Assembly (NCBI GenBank): GCA_963854835.1
Contig: OY978529.1
Coordinates: 8,372,501 to 8,436,500, forward strand
Reading direction: 5' to 3'
DNA: 64,000 nt
From: Megamerina dolium
Taxonomy: Eukaryota > Arthropoda > Insecta > Diptera > Megamerinidae
In this document: positions 24,335 through 35,994 of the stretch, one piece after another
How positions within the stretch are numbered: the stretch's first letter is position 1
Layout of the letters: the number at the start of each line of letters is the position of its first letter
The notes under the pieces: model-generated
The model's input: the letters and a program-made list of their open reading frames with translations, nothing else
Database searches by the model: none
Told to the model about the DNA's origin: nothing
Program-made: the position numbers and the translations under genes

Positions 24335-25199
24335 AGCCTACTACTACATTTAATTGAGCTAATTTAGGGGCCTTACTTTCGCGCCTCTGTAGATGCTATC
24401 AAAGTGGGGCACTTATATGAAAAAATAACCACTGATAATATTTTACCGTCTTAATAACCCAGAAAACCATAAGATTAATAAAAGACACTATTCATATTCC
24501 TTTTTCGGAGCTTTCACACTCATAAGGAGTACATAAAATAATCATAAACAATCCGAAAACACTCAGGGGAAGAAAGTCTTTTGCTACTAAATTGGTTCAT
24601 TAGAAAGAGCTCTAAATAACTTACAGAAAATGCTTTTTCTTATCAATTATCAAAAGAGACTTTCCTGAGCCATAAAAAAGAAAGCTCCAAAGATAAGCAC
24701 AATGAGCAGTCTTTTGCGGCCAAATAATTCTCGAAGTATAAGCAGAGCTAAATCGCCGTTAAGCCTCTATAAACGCGTTTAAAAATAAACATTTTCCAGT
24801 TGTTCAGAATGCTCCTAAAAGGATCTTATTTTTGAGTGTTTTAAGAGTTCTCTTCCTAAGCAATCCTGTTTAAGACTCTATTTAGAGTCATTTAGGAATC
24901 ATTTTTAGAAGTGCTCTGAAAACACTCTCTAGTAGCACACGTTTATGAATCTATATTTGAGCGCTTATATTTTGGTTTGTTGGGGAATCCATTCTTCTCT
25001 TTGATGCATATAAAAAATAATAACAACTTTCGCTTTTTTCTGTGAATATGACTTGTGCATTTGCCAATGGATTGTGTATGGCACAAAGTTTTTTGTGCGA
25101 ATTAACGCATTTTTTGGCAAGTTTTTAACTAATGAAATGAATATTGTTGTTTTGGTACTGTTGCTGTTGCCCCCACAAGATAAATTTTTAAGTACTACC
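24335..25199. other. AT-rich intronic DNA
   Basis: Short near-repeats such as AGAGCTC and TTTAGAGT recur, but no family or exon is recognised. Confidence 0.4.
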
Positions 25200-25212
25200 G
25201 TTGTCATCCACC

Positions 25213-25580
25213 AAGATCTTTGGACCTATTTGCGTTGGTGGCGAGTACCGAATAAGGTACAACCATGAGCTGTACGAGCTGTATGCCGATATTGACATAG
25301 TAAAGCGCATCAAAATCCAGCGGCTGCGCTGGCTAGGTCATGTCGAGCGAATGGAAGAACACGCTCCAGCTAAGAAGGTGTTATATTCGGAACCCGCTGG
25401 AGGACGACGCAAAAGAGGAAGACCAAACCTCCGGTGGAAAGACCAAGTACTGGAGAACCTGACGGCGCTTGGAATTTCTAACTGGCGCCAGCTAGCGAAG
25501 AACAGAGATGGCTGGCGAAGCATGTTATTTTCGGCCTAAATCGATATTCGGTTGTTATGGCCACATAAGTAAGTAAGTAA
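25213..25580 (+). mobile_element. RTE-clade LINE, 5'-truncated insertion (copy f)
   Basis: A 368-bp copy containing only the last coding block: RIKIQRLRWLGHVERMEEHA (near 25306), RRKRGRPNLRWKDQVLENLT and GISNWRQLAKNRDGWRSMLF, then the 3' end GGTTGTTATGGCCACATAAG with a TAAG-repeat tail. The target duplication GTTGTCATCCACC is exact at 25200-25212 and 25581-25593. Truncation at the 5' end plus a 13-bp duplication is the signature of target-primed reverse transcription. The frame from about 25301 to its TAA is open, so it is a young copy. Confidence 0.93.
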
Positions 25581-25784
25581 GTTGTCATCCACCTGGTGAA
25601 TGTCCACACACGCATTTTTTATACGCTTATTGGAAATTATGAACATGCTCTGAATGTATGATAAATTTATTATGGCAATATCAATACCATCATTGTTGAT
25701 GTTGTTGTTGTTTTATATATTGTGACATTTAATTTTTAAAAATTATGACGCCTGTTGACGCTATTTATTACTCATTTTGTGCAG

Positions 25785-25836
25785 TTGGTGATAATCTCAA
25801 ATCCGATTGGATTTGTGAGACCGTTAAACAAGTAAT
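25785..25836. other. Possible small exon, strand uncertain
   Basis: On the plus strand, TTTTGTGCAG precedes 47 bp that could read VGDNLKSDWICETVKQ before GTAATC. On the minus strand, TTTTCAG precedes a frame ending NPIGFEIITNCTK and a stop. Both look protein-like, but neither joins in phase with the Spire exons on each side, so this may be chance. Confidence 0.15.
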
Positions 25837-26030
25837 CTGAAAATTGATAAGGAAGAAAAACAAATTGATGAATTGAATACTTGTAATGGAAGCTTGGGGG
25901 CACAATTAATGAATTGAATGCTATTCAACCTGTCTTTAATATAGATACATACGAAGATACATACTCATATCTCCATAAATGGCTAGCGACACATTAACAA
26001 TATTTTTTCAAATAGCTTTAAATAAATATA

Positions 26031-27251
26031 CAAGGTGCAACAATTATGTATTAAGACTTGAACCATATCTCAGCAACCAAGCGCGACATCTATGTGTGAG
26101 CACATGCGTTTTGAAGCTTCAACCTTCCTCTACTAACTGTCAAAATTGCATGGCATTTGGTTGACATTTAATGTTTATTGACATTCATTTTACAAAACAC
26201 GTGTTCGTTTGATGTTGAAATTTTAACATGGAGCAAAGAGCGGTCATTAAATTCCACGCAAAAATTGGTAAAAGTGCATCAGAAACATTCGGAATGATGC
26301 AGCAAGCGTATGGCGATGCTTGTTTATCAAGATCAAATGTTTTTATATGGCATAAACGGTTTGTGGATGGCAGAGAGTCACTGGAAGATGAAATAAAAGA
26401 AGGAAGGCCAATTTCAGTGCGGACGCCGGAAGCGATCCAGAAAGTTCGTGATTCTTCATGAGGATTTGGACAAAACAAAGGTATGCGCGAGATTTGTTCC
26501 ACACACATTGACCGAGGACCAAAAATTAATGAGAGTCAGTCATTCTAGAGACATGGTTGCAACTGCAGAAAATGATCTAAACTTCCTGAAAACAATTGTT
26601 ACGGGTGATGAAACATGGTGTTTCCAATATGATCCAGAAACCAATCGTCAAAGTGCGGAATGGAAATCAAAAAACTCAACACTAGCCAAAAAAACACGAA
26701 AAGTTCCATCAAAAATCAAAACTATGCTCGTCACATTCTTCGATAGCAAAGGAATTATCCACAAAGAAGTTGTTGCAACTGGTCAAACAGTTACTTCAGC
26801 ATGTTACCTCGAAGTTTTGAAGCGTTTGATGTCCAGAATCCGTCGTGTTCGACCAGAATACAGCGATCCAAGAACTTGGTCTCTGTTGCACGATAATGCA
26901 CCGAGTCACACAGCACTCATTGTTCGTCAATTTTTGGCTCGGAATCAGGTCTGTGTGTTGAATCACCTGGTTTTGCACCGTGCGACTTCTTTTTGTTCCC
27001 AAAACTGAAATTGAAGTTGAAAGGATGCTTTTTTGATGACATTCAGACCATACAACGGGCTTCGACGAGGGCACTGGAGACAATTCCGAAAAATGAGCTG
27101 GAACACGCGTTTGAATCACTATTAAATCGATGTAACAAGTGTATTGAATCAGGAGGAGAATATTTCGAATAAATATACCGACAAATTGGCAGATATCGTG
27201 TTTTAATTGTATTTTCTAGAGGCAGTCTTAATACATAATTGTAGCACCTTG
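26031..27251 (+). mobile_element. Mariner element with both ends, defective
   Basis: Terminal repeats of 28 bp beginning CAAGGTGCAACAATTATG, with one mismatch between the ends, flanked by TA (26029-26030, 27252-27253). Length 1221 bp. It contains one broken transposase gene. Confidence 0.9.
26228..27172 (+). pseudogene. DD34D mariner transposase, frameshifted and deleted
   Basis: The N-terminal domain is open from the ATG at 26228 (MEQRAVIKFHAKIGKSASET, then GRPISVRTPEAIQKVRD). A deletion near 26453 removes roughly thirty residues and shifts the frame into ILHEDLDKTKVCARFVPHTL. The first Asp is in VTGDETWCFQYD and the second in LLHDNAPSHTALIV; a frameshift near 26960 then hides the third Asp block (a different frame gives CDFFLFPKLK). 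It ends GGEYFE before the stop near 27172. The 186-residue middle frame is intact. Inactive as it stands, although the ends are well preserved. Confidence 0.87.
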
Positions 27252-27365
27252 TATATGTATTTTAGTTCAATTTTCAAAATGACCACATTTTTTACAATCA
27301 TTAATTAATGAATATAAATGAATGTATGCGATTTTAACTGATGGTTTCTTTGAAATGAAAAAGTT

Positions 27366-27585
27366 TTTCGTACCGTGTACCTGTACTGTCAACGATTGGA
27401 CCGTCTGAAGAAAGAAATCACCCAGAATCGGACAGCTTTGGCCAATAGAAGAGGTATTGTATTTCATCAGGACAACGCCAGGCCACACACATCGATAGTG
27501 ACTCGACAGAAGCTCCGGGAGCTTGGTTTGGAGGTTTTTATGCATCCACCTTATAGTCCGGACCTGGCACCAAGTGATTAATACC
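27366..27585 (+). pseudogene. Mariner transposase fragment
   Basis: Internal piece reading YCQRLDRLKKEITQNRTALA, then FHQDNARPHTSIVTRQKLR and HPPYSPDLAPSD. It contains the second and third catalytic Asp and is from the same family as 3560-4464. It stops abruptly at the SPDLAPSD block. Confidence 0.85.
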
Positions 27586-27589
27586 GTAA

Positions 27590-27905
27590 TACATCAATTT
27601 TTCATCGACAGTAACAATACGATGCAAAAAAGACTTCCATTTGCACCGTCTAAGTAGCATTTCAGATATGCAAAATCGCCTTTCGATGTCTCTCGGTTTC
27701 AGTTCATATGGAACCCAATCGCAAGGAAATGATTTGTCGAGTCACTCCTAAAGATTCAGCAAGCTCCTTTTAAGTTTGACGCGGATCTTAGAGCCTCCTA
27801 TTTCGAGTTTTCAAACGTTGCTGGCCTATCATCGCTCGTTTTATCTCTTTTATTAAAATCTAAATCAAATTTCTAAAATCTAAAACAAATTTCACAAGTT
27901 GAAAG
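27590..27905 (-). pseudogene. Mariner fragment, cecropia-like, opposite orientation
   Basis: The minus strand reads YELKP-type, DIERRFCISEMLLRR and FLHRIVTVDEKLMYYG, the segment running up to the first catalytic Asp. It resembles the element at 21663. It sits tail to tail against the fragment at 27366-27585. Confidence 0.65.
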
Positions 27906-28260
27906 TAGTGGAGCATGCTCTCCATAAGCCCCACATCATACCCTTTTCTTCAGATGTAAACAAAATAGCAAAGAATTCCGCGAATGGGATTTTGTAGGTA
28001 CAAAAGTTGACATAGTCGGAGCTAAAAAAAAAAATATATGTTGTTTGCGCTTCGAAAGAATGCCACATACTGATTTCAATAGCCTAGTGATGAGTAGATG
28101 ACGCTTCAACAAGAAAGACGTATGCGGCGGCACGGTAAAGTACTAGCTTTGTAATCTAGGAACCTAAGTTTGCCCCCAACTTTGTTTTTTGTTATCGAAA
28201 CTATATTTTGAAATATATGAGGGCAATTTCGCTCTGTGTATTTCGAAAAAGATTCAATAT
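27906..28260. other. Unassigned DNA
   Basis: No recognisable feature between two mariner fragments. Confidence 0.4.
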
Positions 28261-28261
28261 A

Positions 28262-28766
28262 ATCGTACAGGGTGATTTTTTAGCAACTTTCTTTCTGGCA
28301 ACACTGTTTTTGGCAGATCAGCTGTTTTTGTGTAACATGTTACTGTCAAACATGTTCAGTTTGGTCTATAATTTAATCATGAATCGACTTACAAACGAAC
28401 AACGCTTGCAGATTATTGAATTTTAGTATCAAAATTGATGCTCGGTTAAGAAAGTGCATCGTGCACTTCTTCAATTTTATGGTCACTTTGGGCGACCTTC
28501 TGAGGCGGCTATTCGGAATCAAACAGTGTTGTGGATGACCAGAATGATCGATTCGGCGCCGTGCGCAGCAATTGGGCCTCTATTACTCCACTACGTGGAA
28601 AATTTTGCAGAAGGATTTGGGTGTAAAACCTTTTAAAATACAGCTGGTGCAAGAATTGAAGCCACACGACCTACCCCAACGGCTAACTTTTGGTGAATGG
28701 GCGCTGGCAAAGTTTAATGAAGATCCACTTTTTTATCGGAAAATTGTGTTCAGCGACGAAGCTTAA
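28262..28766 (+). pseudogene. DD41D mariner fragment (5' half)
   Basis: The left end reads ACAGGGTGATTTTTTAGC. The transposase starts at 28379 (MNRLTNEQRLQIIEF) with early stops, then KPFKIQLVQELKPHDLPQR and FYRKIVFSDEA at the first catalytic Asp, where the copy ends. It is a clear relative of the 7186 transposase but diverged from it. Confidence 0.82.
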
Positions 28767-29277
28767 ATTTTTTACTTTATTATTTATTTTTTTACTATAA
28801 TTTTTTACCAAACACACTCATTCTTACGCACTTTTAACACTACTGCTTCATCTTTAGATATTAAAGTAAAATAATATATTTTTTTTTAAATATTTTTTTT
28901 GCAGAAACAATTGCAAATTAACCTAATTCCCACCAGGTTAAAGATCATAATTATAAACAAAAATTTACAATAAAAATAAAAATATTGTATATAGCACAAC
29001 AAAAAAATATGCAAACTTTAATAATACTTGATACTTTTGATAGTCGTTGCTGTTGTTGCTCGCAATGTTACATGTGCATGTTGTACTACATTATGCTACG
29101 ATACAAGCAACTAACAAATTGTGTGCACACAACCCACAACAACAACCTGAGTAACAACATAATAAAAAAATATGACAAGTATATATGTACTTCCAATGAA
29201 GAGCGAAAAAACTATATGAATTGCTTTTTTTCGAGAAGAAAAAGCATAAATTAAATTACACACACATATAGAGTATG
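28767..29277. other. AT-rich DNA, nothing recognised
   Basis: Low-complexity A/T sequence with CAACAAC runs near 29140. Confidence 0.5.
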
Positions 29278-29279
29278 TA

Positions 29280-30072
29280 ACGGGTGTTTTTTATGAGCTT
29301 GAGTAGTTTGAACCAAAATAAAAGAAAGAAATATTATTGGAATGGACTTATTTTTTATTTTAATCTGCTATATAATTTCATGGCATTTATTTTTTAAATA
29401 TGATTTCGGGCACATGTCCACCGAGTAACACATTCCATTCGATCAGTCCAATTTTTGACCACTTTTTCCAATAAATTTGGCGGTATTTCGTCAATGGTGA
29501 CTTAAATATTGGCTTCCAAAGCTTCAAGAGTTGCTGATTTGTCGGCATAAACTTAACATAGCCCCATAAAAATTAGTCGAGAGGCGTTAAATTGCACGAA
29601 CGAGGATGCCAATTAACAAGACCGCCTCTGGAGAGAAAATTGTCGCCAATTAATTGTGCAATAATTCAGTTGTTGCACGCGCTGTATGCCATGTAGCCCC
29701 ATCTTGTTGAAACTAAATGTCGTCGATGATAAGCTGATCAATTTGTGGAAACAAAAAGTCAGTTATTTCGAAAGAAATAAGGACCGACAATGCCGCCAGC
29801 GTGTAAACCACATCAAACAGTCAAGTTTAATGTATGTAATGGTGATTCAATGATAGCTTGATTGTCTTTCGTTGTACCGTTGTAACCGTTCAACCAGAAA
29901 TAAGCTTCATCACTAAGCACCATAAAATGGACAAATTGCTCCATGAACTTCGCGAATAGATATATTTTCTTTGAAAATAAAATTCCATAATTTGGAATTT
30001 TGTTACCTGTCAAACCATAAATAGCCCTATCGAAAAGTTTAATGCAAAAAAACAAAAAAAAAAAACACCCGT
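29280..30072 (-). mobile_element. Degenerate DD41D-type mariner, 793 bp
   Basis: The ends ACGGGTGTTTTTT are inverted copies flanked by TA. On the minus strand VLSDEAYFWLNGYN (first Asp, near 29910), a GPYF-type block, NWHPRS-LTPLD-FLWGYVK (near 29570) and WKKWSKIGLIEWN keep the order of the DD41D transposase, with many stops. The first 100 or so residues are missing, so this is an old internally deleted copy. Confidence 0.75.
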
Positions 30073-30074
30073 TA

Positions 30075-30560
30075 CATATACGAATTCATGCAAAAAAATT
30101 ATTCACTTTCGCCGTAAAATACAATGATGTGCCGGTGAAGCAGTGGATGTAATTGACAATTGTGAAATTTTTGAAAATAATATAAATTGTAGCGGATTAA
30201 AATTTAAAACAATTCTACGGTTTTGTTCGAGAGGTTGATTAAGAAATAGGTATGGCTCTCCGATTTCTTGCCAAATTATTTCATCCTGAAATATTTTGTA
30301 CTGAACAAATGCCCATCGCGGTGCTTTTACAGCCAATAATACCCAGAAACAAAAGGTAATTAGTAGAGTATATGAGTTCGTACATAATAGCTTAAATGAT
30401 GACCTTACCACTGAGTTGTTCGGTGAATTTTAACACAGAGATGTCCTGGGAAATTCAGTCGTTCAGTAGTGTGCATTACCGACCAATACACATTTGTTGT
30501 AACTTATCTATTTTTTCATGCTAATTAATAAAAATAAACACAAATAAAAAAATTTAATTT
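30075..30560. other. Unassigned DNA
   Basis: A minus-strand open frame at 30411-30103 (102 codons) is present, but I see no family resemblance or splice context that supports it as a gene. Confidence 0.4.
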
Positions 30561-30564
30561 ATAT

Positions 30565-31560
30565 TGGAGGAGATTGCCCGATAACCCCAATTACAGATGA
30601 TGGTGTTAATGTTCCACCACCCGATTATGACGAGGTTGAAACGGTCATTTTAATGCTGAAGAACAACAAAGCTGTAGGTGCTGATGGCCTGTCTGCCGAG
30701 TTGCTTAAGACCGGAGGCGATGGGACGGACTTCTCCCTGCCGTTTAATACCGAACGGGGTTACAAACAAGGAGATTCGTAATCGTGCGACTTCTTCAATC
30801 TCATTATGGAGAAAATAATACAAGCTGCTGAGTTACGACATAATGACACTTTCTTGAACAAAGTGTCATGCTGTTAGCGTATGCCGATGATATTGACATA
30901 ATCGGCATGAACACCCGAGCTATCGGTGTAGCATTCTCAGAGTTGGAAAGAGAGTCGCATCGAATCGGTCCTACGTTGAACGAAGGCAAGGCAAAATATT
31001 ATGCCTAGCGTCAACAAACAAAAAGTACCGGCATCTTGGACATTACGTTACTGTTCATAACTACGCTTTTAAAGTAGTGAAGGACATTGTCTATTTTGGA
31101 ACTAGCATTAACACCAGTGGCATCAGCTTGGAGATATTGCGAAAGATTGCTAACAGGTGCTACTTTGGGCTAAGTAAGCAATTGAGAAGTCGGGCCCTCT
31201 CTCGAGAAATGGAAACCACACTCTACAAGTCCCTCATCATGCCTGTCCTTATATATGGCACCGAAGCTTGAACAATTTCCACCTCAGATGAGAGACTGCC
31301 TGGAGTTTTCGAGAGAAAAGTCCTATGCAAGATCTTTCGACATATTTGCGTTGGTGCCGAGTAACGGATAAGGTACAGCTATGAGCTGTGTGAGTTGTAT
31401 GCCGACACCGACATAGTAAAGCGCATTAAAATACAGACTGGAAGAACATTCTCCGGCTAAGAAGGTGTTATATTCGGAATCCGTTGATGGACGATGCAGG
31501 AGAGGGAGACCTAACCTCCAGTGGAAATACCAAGGACTGGAAAGCTTGATACCGCTTGGA
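30565..31560 (+). pseudogene. RTE-clade LINE, internally deleted (copy g)
   Basis: Starts in the RT approach (LLKNNKAVGADGLSAELL-type, near 30650). It jumps near 30725 to SLPFNTERGYKQGDS and the palm (MLLAYADDIDIIG near 30867), then CYFGLSKQLRSRALSREMET and SLIMPVLIYGTEA (near 31250), and ends within the RPNLQWKYQGLE block near 31560. It lacks the 3' end and tail. It preserves the 13 bp missing from copy c. Confidence 0.85.
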
Positions 31561-31863
31561 TCGCTGTGTTTCTATTATTTAAAACATATCGAATAATATA
31601 AGCAGAGAGTCACATAAAAACTTATAATGAAAAACTACGCGTTTTAGTAAGTGCTTATGTTAACATTTTAAAGAGAGATAGATTAAAGTATACAGGGTAA
31701 AACCTCGATTTTACCACTATAATAATGAATGGCTAAAATCTAAAATAGACATATCATCAATAATAATAAAACCAGGCGATAAAAGAACTGCTGATAAGCC
31801 AGCTAAAGATTTTAATGATTGTTGTCACGATCAAAAAGGAAAACAGCAGAAGAGTTGTATGTA

Positions 31864-33061
31864 AGGGGGCTGTCCCAGAACTACCCGACCTAACAAAGAA
31901 AACTAGAAATTTTGGAATAATTTTCTTTATTTCTCAACATAATCTCCTTTTAGCTCTATACACTATATTCTATAGCTTCGATACCCTGTTTATAGTATGA
32001 AGTGGCTAGCTCATTAAAATAGCCATCTCCACCAGGCCATTTTTTCAAATTTGGAAATAGAAAATAATCCGAAGGAGCTAAATCTGGCGAACACGCACCT
32101 TGTGTTGAGGCAATTCGAGCTTTATCTCATTGATTTTGGCCATCGCAATAGCGGATGTGTGAACTGGTGCGTTGTCTTGATGAAACAACACTTTCTTTTA
32201 CGCCAAATGCGGCCTTTTTTCTATAATTTCATCACTTAAACGCTGCAACAAATTAGCATAATACTCGCCGCTGATTGTTTTTCCTTTTTGAAGATAATCA
32301 ATAAAAATTATCCCGCGTGCATCCCAAAAACCAGCGCCATAACCTTGCCTGCAAATGGAACTATCTTCGCTTTCTTTGGACACGATTCTCCCCTTTCAGT
32401 CCACTGTTTTGACTGCTCCTTTATCTCAGGTGTGAAGTGGTGGACCCATGTCTCATCCAAGATTACGAATCGACGCAAAAACTCGGCTTTATTACTGTGA
32501 AACATCTCCAAACACTCTATAGAAACATCTTCACGACGTTGTTTTTGTTCTATTGTGAGCAAACACGGCACCCATCTTGCACACAGCTTTTTCATCTCCA
32601 AATTTTTGGTCAATATACGTTGTATATCACTTTTTGAAATGCCTGTAATTTCACCTAGCTCACGCACCTTCAGCCGGCGATCATCCAATACCATTTTGTG
32701 GATATTCTTAACCGTTTCTGGAGTGGCCACCTCAATTGGTCGACCACTACGGTGTTCGTCTTGACAGCTCGTACGAGCTCGTTTAAACTCTGCCACCCAA
32801 TATTTTATGGTCGTAAACGAAGGAGCAGACTCCCCCAGAGTAAAATCTAGTTCGGCTTTAATATTCGTTGGACTGAGACCTTTCAAATGAAAGTATTGAA
32901 TTACATAACGCTGGCTCCAAAGGAAATACTAAACAACGTGGCAGCTTAAAACTTAAAATATATTTATATATTTATAAGGTTCCCACTTTTCACCAAAATG
33001 ATTTTTTTCAAACTACTGCCGCAATCTATATGTCGTAGTAGTAGTTCTGGAACCGCCCTCG
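31864..33061 (-). mobile_element. Mariner element with both ends, defective
   Basis: The right end (inverse of CGAGGGCGGTTCCAGAACTA) and the left end (AGGGGGCTGTCCCAGAACTA) form imperfect terminal repeats flanked by TA. Length about 1198 bp. It carries a broken transposase gene. Confidence 0.82.
31950..32910 (-). pseudogene. DD34D mariner transposase, frameshifted
   Basis: A 192-codon frame (32886-32308) covers the N-terminal domain (MKGLSPTNIKAELDFTLGES, GRPIEVATPETVKNIHKMVL) to the first catalytic Asp (FVILDETWVHHFTPEIKEQS). A frameshift follows at VFGMHAG. The next frame carries GIIFIDYLQKGKTISGEYYA and, after further shifts, FHQDNAPVHT-type and PDLAPSDYFLF-type blocks. It is related to the pair at 35995 and 49095. 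Dead. Confidence 0.82.
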
Positions 33062-33064
33062 TAT

Positions 33065-35990
33065 GTCAGCTGGTTTACGAGCTGGTATAATTTTATAAAG
33101 TTTACGCGGTTTTTATACGATTGCATGAATCCCATTACTATAATATTGTATTTATTCCAGCATGTACTATCTTCTATTGTTACAAGTCTTTTTCGTAGTC
33201 CTCTTTTTCGCTTTCCTTGGGGGCTGAAGAGTTGTTTGCAAATATAATGTTACGTTTTTATTTTGTGAACGATTAATTCTATTTGAATCAACCTTGTTCG
33301 ATCACTGGATTTTGTTATTAATACTTGCAACACTTATTTTATACAATTATATACAGCAACAATTTATTGAATCAACTCTGTTTACAATCAACTATTTATA
33401 ATAACTCTCTTAATGTACTTGCAACTTTTGCCTCTGATACTGTATGGATGTTTGCGCAATCACGTTCGGGATTCGATTGATTTGATTTGTCAACAACTGG
33501 ACCTATTTATTCTCTGTGGCAAGACTCCACAATCTTCCTTTATCGAGATTCTTCTCTTTCCTACTCGTTGGCTTGTTCTGGTTATCGCCTATTTCTTTTT
33601 GTTGACCTTCGTTTCGATGCTGCCAATATTCGTGTCACTCGCAACAGTGTCATTCACAATAGTCATGAGTAACCAACCATCGATACTCGTTACAATATGT
33701 ATATATTTATCATTTTGTGGACAAAATGCGAACAATAGATATGAAAACCAATTATTAAGTGTTAAACATGCTCATAAAAATGCTAACTACTTACTGTTAA
33801 CTGCTCGAAGTGTCTCGGAATTCAAAAAGTCCTACAATTCTTCAACATTCCTTACATTTAGTAAAAAAATCATCAACGAAGTAACGAGCATGGAAATTTG
33901 TATTATTTGTTGTTTCTTTTTCAAGATTAGGTCATGCTTACGAATATTATGTTTCTGTTTTGCCAACTATTTTTTTAAAACAAAAAAAGCCCTTTTGAAG
34001 ATATTATAGATATATAAAAATTTTAAATCACTACGATTCGCTTGTTTTGTTTAATTTTATTGTACAAAATAATTTTTTTTTATACTAATTTCTTAATGAA
34101 CCAATTTTATTTGTACGTTCGGATAGAGTAAAATGTGTACATTGTAAAAAAAATCCATCCAACACAGAAAACTAAGAAAAAATGATGCCGTCACAATTGC
34201 AGCAACAGCGACAACACAAAATAAAGATGATATCGCAAAAATCTTAATTGGGTAATTGGAAAAGTACCGTATTGCTAAAAAAAAGTCTTCCGTGCTCTCT
34301 CATTTCTATGATCATATCGTATGTTGCATGTATGTAGGTAAATAGAACTTGTTTTATAATAGTTGTAGAGAATAAAATATATACGAGTATATGGATATAT
34401 TAGAGCGGCTTACTGAAAAAAAAATTGCAACTAGTGTTCTTACCTAGTTGTTACCTACCTTTTTGTTGTTACCTACTATGTACAAAAACATTTATTACTT
34501 TTTTTTTTTATCAAGCATATCTTGAATTTTGTGATAACCGAGTGGGGCCGAATTACCTCAATCTAGCTTCTCCTGATGATGAACTAACAGTTTTGCCACT
34601 GAAAACTATGAGCTAACTCTATTCTATGAGTTACTTGCTATTGCGAAAATGGCCCTAAATCAATTTCGATTTATTTTCCCCCGAACATAATGTCGTTATG
34701 AGTTCTTATAAATATGTCAGCCTTGTGACATCACTTCTTCAGTGCTTTGCCGAGTGCATATCTCTTTCAGAAGCATTTCCGTGGCAAATTGCTACTGCCA
34801 CTTGCTTGCTATAATTCAATTGCCTGAAGTAATTCAATTTCCAGACGTTCTGTAAAGGAGAAATACACTGGAAGTCATAAACTGAAGTTTACTTTTGCTC
34901 GTTATATTGCAAATTAGGCGTTATGATATACATTAAGGTGACGTGAAACCTGTTTATTCATACAACGGTTTGGGCATACCTATAGAGAGTTGCCATTTTA
35001 GCTCAAATACAAAGGCACATAATATTATTTGCCCCATCGTATGTAGGGGTGCCCACAACGATACTAAGCTTAGAAGAAATGCCCCAAATAAACATACCCA
35101 ATTCCTTATTTTAGCTAACCTGTTAAATGCGAATTGGTTTAATTTAGTACCGTAGTATAAAATTGAACCTATTTTTTGAAATTAGAGATTAGACTGCGGC
35201 GCCTGAAGGATAATACTCATAATGATCATAAAGCATATTTCATTCTATTCCATTATAAAAGATATAAAATAAGAAATATCCATACAATGTACTCCACACT
35301 AATTTACTATATACCGTATATATGCTCACGGTAAAAATAAGTATTCGATACAAAGAAATAACTACTCAGAAAGACGCAACGAATAAAAAAAAAAAAACAC
35401 GATTGCATATCTGGATATTACCACACAATAATGTTGTGCTTACATACGAGTATCATGCATTTGTTGCAAGCACCTTTTACATCCACTGGTGCTTCATTCA
35501 TTCATTCGTTTACTTATATTGAACGTGCAACATAAAGCGCTAATACTTATCATAATAAAATGAACTGCAACTGAAAACAGCCACAAACTTCACGACTTCG
35601 CATACACACACAGACACAAGAACACGTATTTATAACTACTTTTGCCAAACAAACCAAACATCCCAATCAACAATTGCATAAGCATAAAGAAATAATGCTT
35701 GTAGAAAACTTATATACGATAGAAATATTAATAATATCTAAAACATACTTGGAAATCGATTACAAATCTAATAATTTCATAAATGATTTGGTTATGAAAT
35801 CGTGCCATTCTTTGATTTCAATAGAGGAGAGTGCATCTCTCTAGCATTGTCTACAAAAATTACTCCTCATGTCGTAATGTTTATTTCAGCTTTTAGAGAC
35901 AAAGATTTTTCTTTTTTTGATTTGACTTTTTTGCCCGATATTACACAATTAATTGTCGAGTTAAACTTACTTACTTACTTCAGGGTAAAA
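33065..35990. other. Long unassigned AT-rich intronic region
   Basis: The longest featureless stretch. An open frame at 33413-34009 (198 codons, hydrophobic, rich in Leu, Phe and Cys) is noted but has no recognisable family, no splice context and composition expected of T-rich DNA. The part from 33180 to 33700 is less AT-rich and might be an LTR or leader fragment; I cannot support that further. Confidence 0.4.
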
Positions 35991-35994
35991 ATAA

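Noticed and set aside
30103..30411. 102-codon minus-strand frame resembling a membrane protein
   Set aside because: No family features and no splice sites at useful positions.
33413..34009. 198-codon hydrophobic frame
   Set aside because: No recognisable family, no splice or promoter context, and T-rich composition that favours long Leu/Phe frames.
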